A stretch of DNA of 64,000 nt, taken from the NCBI GenBank assembly GCA_037903475.1, contig JBAJFG010000047.1, positions 5,556,001-5,620,000 of the forward strand. Reading direction: 5' to 3'. The stretch comes from Ancylostoma caninum (lineage: Eukaryota; Nematoda; Chromadorea; Rhabditida; Ancylostomatidae). This document shows, piece after piece, positions 57,628-64,000 of this stretch; the stretch's first letter is position 1; each line of letters starts with the position of its first letter. Both the position numbers and the translations under genes were made by a program. The notes under the pieces are model-generated. The model worked only from the letters and a program-made list of their open reading frames with translations. It was not told the DNA's origin and ran no database searches.

Positions 57628-58866
57628 TGTTAGTGCTGATGCTGATTGTCCAGCTAGGCTCACGTTTTATAGCTCTGGAAGGGTGAGGTGCATTTCCTCG
57701 TCTGCATTTTTTGCCAGCTTGAAAAACCTCTAGAAAACCTAGAATTCACACTTAGAGACGGAAATGTTCGTACTTGAGTAGTTGTGTATTGTGCGGAGAT
57801 ACTTTTTATTAGCCGTCCCTTGCCATCCTTAGCAAGAAATGTCTTGCTAGACGCGCATCTCTGCAAGAAAAAAAGCGAGACAGAGAAAAAAATCGCTCTT
57901 ACCTTCGCTCGATTTTTTCCCTAAGCACATGTCTGTCTTGAAGCAGCATTTCTCCATAACTGTCATCTTACTTGCATTACTGCTCCAGAAAAAAAAGCTG
58001 TAGTTATGGGGTGCGAAAATGTTCAGGGTGAGCGCAAAGTAACAATTCCAGTTCCAAATCCATTTCAGGTGCCTCAGCGATTTTTTTTTTTTGATGTGGC
58101 CACTTTTTCTGAAATACGGTAGCCTTGGAGATGCGAGATGCGAGAGTCTTGAGCTTATTGTTGTGAGATTATGAGCCATTTGATAGTTCATGCAGCATAT
58201 CTTCGAAATTTTTCTGTTATTTTTGCTTGCTACAACGTTTACTCACTGCAGCATCCCCCCCCCTCCCTCCCTTCCCCAAGAACAGCTCTATAAGTGTAAA
58301 TTTAAATAAATTTACGTAATATAGAACATATGGAAATTTGCCATTGGCATGTGATTAATTCTTTGCTCCTTTCGTTTTTTTTTCAATTAGTTGTGCCATT
58401 TGTAATATACAGAGACAGTTACATATGTAGCACGCTGCCAATTTCGGGCGATCAATTGATGAAAATATAAAATCCGCATTTCAAGCTTGGGGTAAGCTAT
58501 CAGGACAAAACTCGTGAATTAATAAGGCATAACATTTTCTTTCTCACTTCTGCTCTCTTCTTCAAAAAATCGTTTCTGAACAGATTTGCACTCATTCTTT
58601 TCACTGAGAGCTGAAAATGTAGTACTTTTGAAAATATTTTCATTTCTCTCTCTCTCTCGATTCCATCGAATCAAACGAAAATGTGATTTTATTCCCGACA
58701 CTATTGCGCGTTTTGCTATACTAGTTTTGATGCGCAGCTTTCCACCTCATGGAAGAACGCGAGCCGTCCACATTGCTAAAAATTGCGAAAGAATGGATTC
58801 GTGGAGAATAGAAAGAGAAATCATGCATTTTCGCTATTTTCGCTGTGGATTTTTCTTTGATTTGCG
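57628..58866. other. Upstream region of the secreted Ala/Pro/Val-rich protein gene
   Basis: Contains the promoter region of the minus-strand gene, a C9 run at 58255-58263 and a CT microsatellite near 58645. No recognised exon. Confidence 0.4.
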
Positions 58867-58929
58867 CTACTAGCAGGCATTCAGGAACCTATGGGAAAAT
58901 CCCATGGGTTCCTGAATGCCTGCTAGTAG
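58867..58929. repeat. Near-perfect 30-bp palindrome with 3-nt loop
   Basis: The left arm 58867-58896 (CTACTAGCAGGCATTCAGGA then ACCTATGGGA) is repeated in reverse complement at 58900-58929, with AAA between. The single mismatch (T against G) would be a G-U pair in RNA, so the transcript would form a 30-bp hairpin without bulges. Confidence 0.95.
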
Positions 58930-59511
58930 TGAGAGAAAAAAAAGGCTTGCTTTATTCTCGAGATTCAATAAAATGAAATTTTGACAATTTTGACGGTTCG
59001 TTTCTATCCCTTGCTCCAGCTGGTACGGAGAGTACGCCTATAGCGTTCACAGCAGAATGTTAACCAGAAAAGTGCCCAATTCAAATCACCAGTTCACATC
59101 TCTCCATAAGTAGATGCAAAACTTTTATACTTAGTTTGAGAAAACTGACGAAATTGAAATTTCATTTTTTTTCTAGTTCCAACTGGCTTTGTGCAAGTGG
59201 TAAGCAAGAGTAAGGAAGCCTCCATGGTGCCTCAACACATATTCGAATTCGATTCTGATTGCTCATCCTCGGGCTGAGATATTCAGAAAAATATCAAAAA
59301 AATCTGTGCTCTGAAATTATGGATTTGCTAAATATGTCGCCACCACTGCAGATCCCCCTATTGCCCACTATTCTACTGTTCGGTAGTTGATAAATACCGT
59401 TGTTCCCAAATTTGATCAACAACTGTGTCGTCGCCATTACTCTCCTCGATCGATGCAGCATCTCTCGTTTTGATCTACATATTCTGATTTCTCTGCGCTC
59501 TCTAGCGCAGC
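58930..59511. other. Non-genic stretch with one possible terminal exon
   Basis: An acceptor TTTTTTTTCTAG near 59176 opens a frame (PTGFVQVVSKSKEASMVPQH, then IFEFDSDCSSSG and stop at 59276-59278) that reads like a C-terminal exon. I found no upstream partner exon, so it is not called as a gene. Confidence 0.25.
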
Positions 59512-59519
59512 TATAAAAA
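59512..59519 (+). promoter_or_regulatory. Possible TATA box
   Basis: CTATAAAAAGG follows a TGCGC..GCGCA palindrome. No clear gene starts within the next 300 bp, so the target is unknown; it could belong to a repeat. Confidence 0.25.
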
Positions 59520-59585
59520 GGCGCGGTGATCGTTCCAATTCATTCATTCTCCCATGTGTTCGAATTGTACTCAGGAAGTCTGACA

Positions 59586-60301
59586 ACCGTGTTTTGCATG
59601 GGTTTTGCATGAGTTCGAAAAAGTCATGGCTTTTCGTGGGTTTTGCATGGGATTTGCATTGGATTCCGAGGTGCAGGGATTAAACCGGGATTCGCGTTGG
59701 TATGCATAGGTTTTGCTTCGATCTGTGAAAAAAAAAAACTGGTCATTTAGATTCTTCATTCATTATTTTCGCCGTTTCTTTACATTTAACAGTGATTTAT
59801 GTCTGAGAAAAATTTACTCATTGCGATTTCCATAATTATGCCAAAAAATGTGTAGGCTTCTCTGAATTATAAAAATATTGGATGTTAACATAAGGAACAT
59901 TCACCAGCTTAATGTACGATGCACCTCAAAAATCCAGCAGAAGTTGGATCCATCACAAATGAGCAGGGAGGAAGGTGGTAGGTGCAAAAACCGATGAAGT
60001 TGCAACGTGTGCGTTAATATTGCGCGTGATAGAGCAATATTTTTGCTCTCGATGTACGTGGGCCAAATCCCCAGCACCCTCCCACAAACAGAGAGGTGAG
60101 GCCAACCCAAGATGCGAATTGATCATCACAGCACAAAACTCGTGCAAAACCCATGCATATCCCATGCAGAATACGGTTTAAACCAGGTTTTGTACGGGAT
60201 CTGCATGGGTTCTGCATGAGTGTGCGTGTCTTAATCGCGGGATTTGCATCTTTCAAACTGATGCGAAACATGGTTTTATCCCATGCAAAACACCGTTTTT
60301 A
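59586..60301. mobile_element. Inverted-repeat element related to 30059-30434
   Basis: The ends AACCGTGTTTTGCATGGG and CCCATGCAAAACACCGTTTT are inverted repeats. The right part (GTCTTAATCGCGGGATTTGC, ATCTTTCAAACTGATG) matches the right end of the element at 30059-30434. The interior is larger here and holds GGGTTTTGCATGGG tandem words. Confidence 0.65.
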
Positions 60302-62505
60302 GATTTCTTGAGTATGAACGTCTGCGTGTGCCTGCGTGCAATCAAATTCATCAATAACATTCATTTTCAGATCATGGCCGTTCCTTTTCGGTGGAGACAC
60401 TGTTTCGTATTCAGCGGTATCGATGCTAGGCTGGCGGGCTGGGGGGGGGGGGGGGACAAAGCTCCAAAAATTTATCCCCTAAGAGAACCTAAAGATTTCG
60501 GAGGAAATAAGTCAGTTTTATGTAAATCCAAGAATTATCGGGGAAAATCGAAAAATCCACTTTGCTCTCGAAACTGCCAGATCCTGGGTCATCTGGAAAC
60601 TGTGGAACCTGAACGTTTAAGGATAGTCTTCGCTTGAACACAATTTTGAAACCTTGAACGTCTGTAGAAGGAACAAAATCGAGAATTCCACTTGGATTTT
60701 CCCGTTAGTTCTCGTAGAAATACCTGGATTTAGAAAAGCCTACTGCATTATGTCCCACGAAAATCCCCAAAAGCCGTATAACTTGGGTACCATCACGCAA
60801 AAAGTCCTCAAGTCATTTTGAAGCGCTAAGATATCAAGCCATTTGAACTTGTTACACGAAAAGTTCGAATTTATTAGTTGCGTTCTCTTAATGGTGTAAG
60901 AAAAACCTTTTCCCTGCCTTATCCGAGAATAGAAGACTTTTTCGAGGCTAAATCCACTCATGTATCACTTGTACTCCCGCTGTTGATCGAGTAGATCGAG
61001 TGAACGCCAATGTTCCTTCCTCTTCTCCCTGTTGCGTGCCGGAGTTTCTAACTGGGGCTTTGCCCGCTAGACGGAAACGAAGATCTCAACATCGTTCGTT
61101 GAAAAATCTCGTGAACAAATTTAACCATGAAATCTGTGATTTTTCCGTTGTGGGCTCGACGTTCTGTGGAATCCAGTCGTCTGTTGTCTAACGGTTGTCG
61201 TTAGGATGAATCATGGGTCCTGCCCATATAGTTTTACTCGACTTAGCATAAGCGCCCCCCTCCCCCCTCATCTTCTACTATTGACGTATGGTGGAACTTC
61301 GGATTCCTGCCCTTACTTGCTTGGACGAGGTCACTTCCAGTATCACCCGCTTGGTGGAGCTGATGCTGAGTGCAGATGACGCTGAAGGCAAATTTATCCT
61401 GCTGACATAGATTCTGAGGCATATGTTAAAGCAGTGAGCATAGAGCTGAAGAGGTGGGCGCAAAGCCTGGTGTTCTTGGTCGTCTTCACTACGTTCTCGA
61501 TGCTCTTCTGAGCTGCAATAAGTCGCCACCATCCCTATGATAATAGGGGCCACGATAACTCCCGTATTTCAATAACATCTTCTATGTGAATGTTCATCTC
61601 CAATTATTTTACGTTGAAACTAATTTTACAAGCTAAAATCCAACTGTTCATGTACTAGCTTCAGTGGCAGCACGCTCCTCTTTTTAAAGGGTACTTTCCG
61701 AGATTCCGAGGTTTATTTCCTCCAAGACTTCCCAGATCTGACCCTGAATGGGTCATGAATTGATGAGTGCTTATCCGTATTGATCACGAGGATACAAGAC
61801 ATTTGCGTTCACGTTCAGATGTACCCCCAGTCGTTCCATACCGTTTCCAACTAAACAAGTGCAAAGAGACTTTTTCTCAACAACCGTCCTTTCCGGCTCA
61901 GTTCATTTCATTCAAGGACATCGTGACTATGATAGCTGTAATCTTCTAAACCTTCAATTTTCTCACATCGAATAACAATTGAATTTGCCTTGACAAGTAC
62001 AATTTTAAGCTTTCGCCAATTAACGCTTTTCTCAAACCTTAACGTACAGATACAGCAGGCTATTTCATCAGTTTTCTCAGCATTAGCTACCAATTGATTG
62101 AAAACACGTTTTCTTGGCCATTTCCATCCGCTGAACACGAATATGAGAAGCTATCTGCATAAGATGTTGAAAGATGTTGACTCAGATTCTCGTTATAAAA
62201 TAATTTTTATCACTCCAAAACCATAACTTTGATCAAGAAGTCATAAGATAGATAAATGGCAATATTCTTATCTTTAAGAAGGATTGTGCATCGAGTTCCG
62301 AAGGCCAGGAGGAGTCCAGGAATAACCTGAAACCATGGCATGGAAAAAGGACACATTCCAGTCACATCTTTCACTCCTGCTTGCTAGGGGAAGAGTAGTC
62401 TTGTAGAATGAGAAAGCGAAACGGTGAGTGTGGTAAAAACTGCATCGCAACTATCGCTCGAAAAGGAAATTTCTGAGAATAGATTAAACCACAAAAACTA
62501 ACCGT
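60302..62505. other. Region with open frames but no confident gene
   Basis: A frame at 60952-61191 contains a basic block (ARRKRRSQHRSLKNL), and one at 61746-61949 reads RSRSDVPPVVPYRFQLNK. Their composition looks protein-like, and they could be plus-strand exons of the gene ending at 63610. I could not find donor/acceptor pairs that connect them in phase. A G11 run lies at about 60440-60452. Confidence 0.3.
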
Positions 62506-63341
62506 TTACATCTTGAGCGGGTCAATTTTCTTCACTTTATTCGCTTCAGCCGCCTTTGCTGCTTCTTCAGCAGCTTTTTTCGCTGCAGCCTTCTCCTGTT
62601 TTAACCTCATCACCTCTGCGTCTCGGCTCATTCTTGCATCAGTTGATAGACCCTAAATCGCACATTTCTAAAAAGTTTGGGTAATACATATGCAAAAACA
62701 CGCAATTGATCATTTTTCTGCAACAAATTCTGTTAGGGAACGCTCGTAAATGGGGCCCCCTAATTCTGGAATCAACTCGTGTTTATGGCCAACTTGAATT
62801 AACTGCATGTGCCCATCAGCCAATGATCGATGGGGAGTGCAAACGTACGCAAAAAAATTTTTATTCTTAAAATAAGGATAAGCTATGATGAATTCACCGC
62901 TCACGAAAAAAAGGAATACAAAAGAAAACATAATGAATGATCCTCGTGCAGTCTCGAACACGTACCAAAAGTCTAGAATGGTCATTACACGCCAAATGCT
63001 CTACTCACCGCATTAGCTTCTCTAGCTCCAGCTCCGGCTTTCTTTTTTTGCTCCAATTGTTTTTTCAAATGCTTTTCACGAGCAAGTTCACGTTGATTCC
63101 CGCCTAAACTTCTGGATGATAACAGATTGATAATTATCACTTGATAGCTGCTTATGTTTCGCACTCTCTGGCTGTTTTTAGGATAATGCATTTAAATAAT
63201 GTGCAAAACGATGCGTGATCCTCCTCCCTGTCTGGGGATACCTGCTTCAAGGGCTGAGGCACTATATGACCACGCATTTCTGACCAAGTAACTGTACTTT
63301 GCATTTAATCACTGATAATAAAGGAATATCTTACGTGTCAT
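62506..63341 (-). CDS. moag-4: MOAG-4/SERF family small basic protein, 3 exons
   Basis: Small charged protein of the SERF/4F5 family; in C. elegans MOAG-4 promotes protein aggregation and proteotoxicity (established). Minus-strand exons: 63335-63341 (only ATGACAC), 63009-63103, 62506-62652; 249 nt, 82 aa, with in-phase GT-AG joins. The N-terminus MTRGNQRELAREKHLKKQ is the SERF signature. Next come a lysine-rich linker (KKKAGAGAREANA), the second conserved block GLSTDARMSRDAEVMRLKQE and an Ala/Lys-rich helix ending KKIDPLKM. The length matches my recollection of the C. elegans protein (82 aa) and exceeds human SERF2 (59 aa). No signal or TM segment; expected cytosolic and nuclear. It lies antisense to a probable plus-strand intron. 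Confidence 0.93.
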
Positions 63342-63349
63342 GATTGCAG

Positions 63350-63610
63350 CAACAGAGCTTCCCGAGCTATTTGAGCACCGTCCAACCGGCCCAATACGAT
63401 TGTTCTGAAGATACTGAGCTAATCCCACTGTCGGGAAAAAAACTGTTGATACCACAACCGAACGTGGGCAACAACGATTATAACAATTTAGTTAATCAAC
63501 AAGTTGGACTACAAACAACGAACACGACATTTTACGAAGATAGGTCTGCTATTTACAATGTGTGCCCTTTAGCAGAACAGAATCAACTATTCACTATGCT
63601 TGACCCTTAA
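63350..63610 (+). CDS. Probable terminal exon of an unidentified plus-strand gene (partial)
   Basis: After the acceptor GATTGCAG (ends at 63349) a frame of 86 codons runs to TAA at 63608-63610, overlapping an AATAAA (63609-63614 in CTTAATAAAAGG). The peptide is Gln/Asn/Ser/Tyr-rich (QQSFPSYLSTVQPAQYDC, LIPLSGKKLLIPQPN, then AEQNQLFTMLDP at the end), like C-terminal activation-type tails of transcription factors, but no domain is identifiable. No in-frame ATG precedes it (a stop lies at 63341-63343), so it must be spliced to upstream exons, which would place moag-4 inside its intron on the opposite strand. Function unknown. Confidence 0.4.
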   Translation, partial: QQSFPSYLSTVQPAQYDCSEDTELIPLSGKKLLIPQPNVGNNDYNNLVNQQVGLQTTNTTFYEDRSAIYNVCPLAEQNQLFTMLDP

Positions 63611-63615
63611 TAAAA

Positions 63616-64000
63616 GGGAATTAGTGTGACTAGGGGATGTATGATGGGAAAGCCTTGTGAGGAAACATTTCCAACATTTCTTTCATGTCAAGAGCAGGTG
63701 TCCCATGTAATTACCAGTGCCCTGGGTGAACTTCATCTTTTAGGCAGGCTTACGTAGGCCCCTATGTCTCACTTCAAGATCCCTAACAATTTATAGTGGG
63801 CGTCGAGGAAGCTGACGAACTCGCGGACTAGACGGCACATAGCAGCACGACAGTTCACGTGCAGGAAAAGCTAATTTGAGCCCCTCATCCCAAGCTCTAT
63901 GAATAACCGCCAACCGCTAGTATGGTCCATTAATCAAGAGAGCGTTGTGGTTCTTTAGTTCTTCTCTTTCTATCCATCACTACTTTTTCTATTCCGGTTC
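63616..64000. other. Right edge, nothing recognised
   Basis: No gene or clear repeat is seen in the last 385 bases. Confidence 0.4.

Noticed and set aside
60308..60637. 109-codon frame beginning near an acceptor and ATG at 60375
   Set aside because: It runs through a long G homopolymer and lacks any recognisable domain or downstream exon.

Overview
The window looks like chromosomal DNA of a clade V parasitic-type nematode, probably a strongylid such as a hookworm (inference). The recoverable genes are split into many short exons with TTTCAG-type acceptors, and they match families well known from Caenorhabditis: an hnRNP L protein (hrpl-1 type), SERF/MOAG-4, a retinol-dehydrogenase-type SDR and a GLUT-type sugar transporter. 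Unlike Caenorhabditis, the introns are often 1-5 kb and full of transposon debris, and intergenic space is large. No rRNA operon, CRISPR array or bacterial-type operon is visible.

Layout. 1-7.8 kb: end of a palindromic TA-flanked MITE, minor tandem repeats, a possible small secreted peptide gene (3923-4072, ends in an amidation-type GRR), a LINE tail, and a Penelope-like GIY-YIG remnant. 7.87-13.64 kb (minus): a complete 10-exon, 467-codon MFS sugar transporter, with one intron whose donor reads GA instead of GT. 13.7-31 kb: mostly repeats (MITEs, a Helitron-related fragment, a dead mariner, a 60-bp minisatellite inside an element ending in a hairpin, a foldback element), plus a second small secreted peptide gene (20045-20224). 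31.05-35.76 kb (plus): a complete 9-exon SDR of 338 aa; its last intron contains an 850-bp inverted repeat with a tRNA-like domain. 37.5-38.0 kb (minus): a single-exon candidate secreted cysteine-containing protein. 40.2-53.35 kb (plus): a 17-exon hnRNP L homologue of about 678 aa with four RRMs, an 11-nt microexon and a GC-AG intron; its giant introns hold an intact non-autonomous Helitron, MITEs and a second copy of the minisatellite/hairpin element. 55.09-55.39 kb: a probable solo LTR with TATA box, AATAAA and a 6-bp flanking repeat. 55.83-57.63 kb (minus): a 4-exon gene for a small secreted Ala/Pro/Val-rich protein. 58.9 kb: a near-perfect 63-nt hairpin. 62.5-63.34 kb (minus): moag-4, 82 aa, whose first exon has only seven coding bases and faces a probable terminal exon of a plus-strand gene (63350-63610).

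The genes do not form an evident pathway; they look like ordinary housekeeping and secretory genes in a repeat-rich region. All gene models were joined by hand from sequence, so exon borders are predictions, but reading phase closes across the four main multi-exon models. No clearly new biological system was found. The items most worth following up are the minisatellite/hairpin element, the tRNA-like foldback, the non-canonical splice sites and the two candidate peptide precursors.
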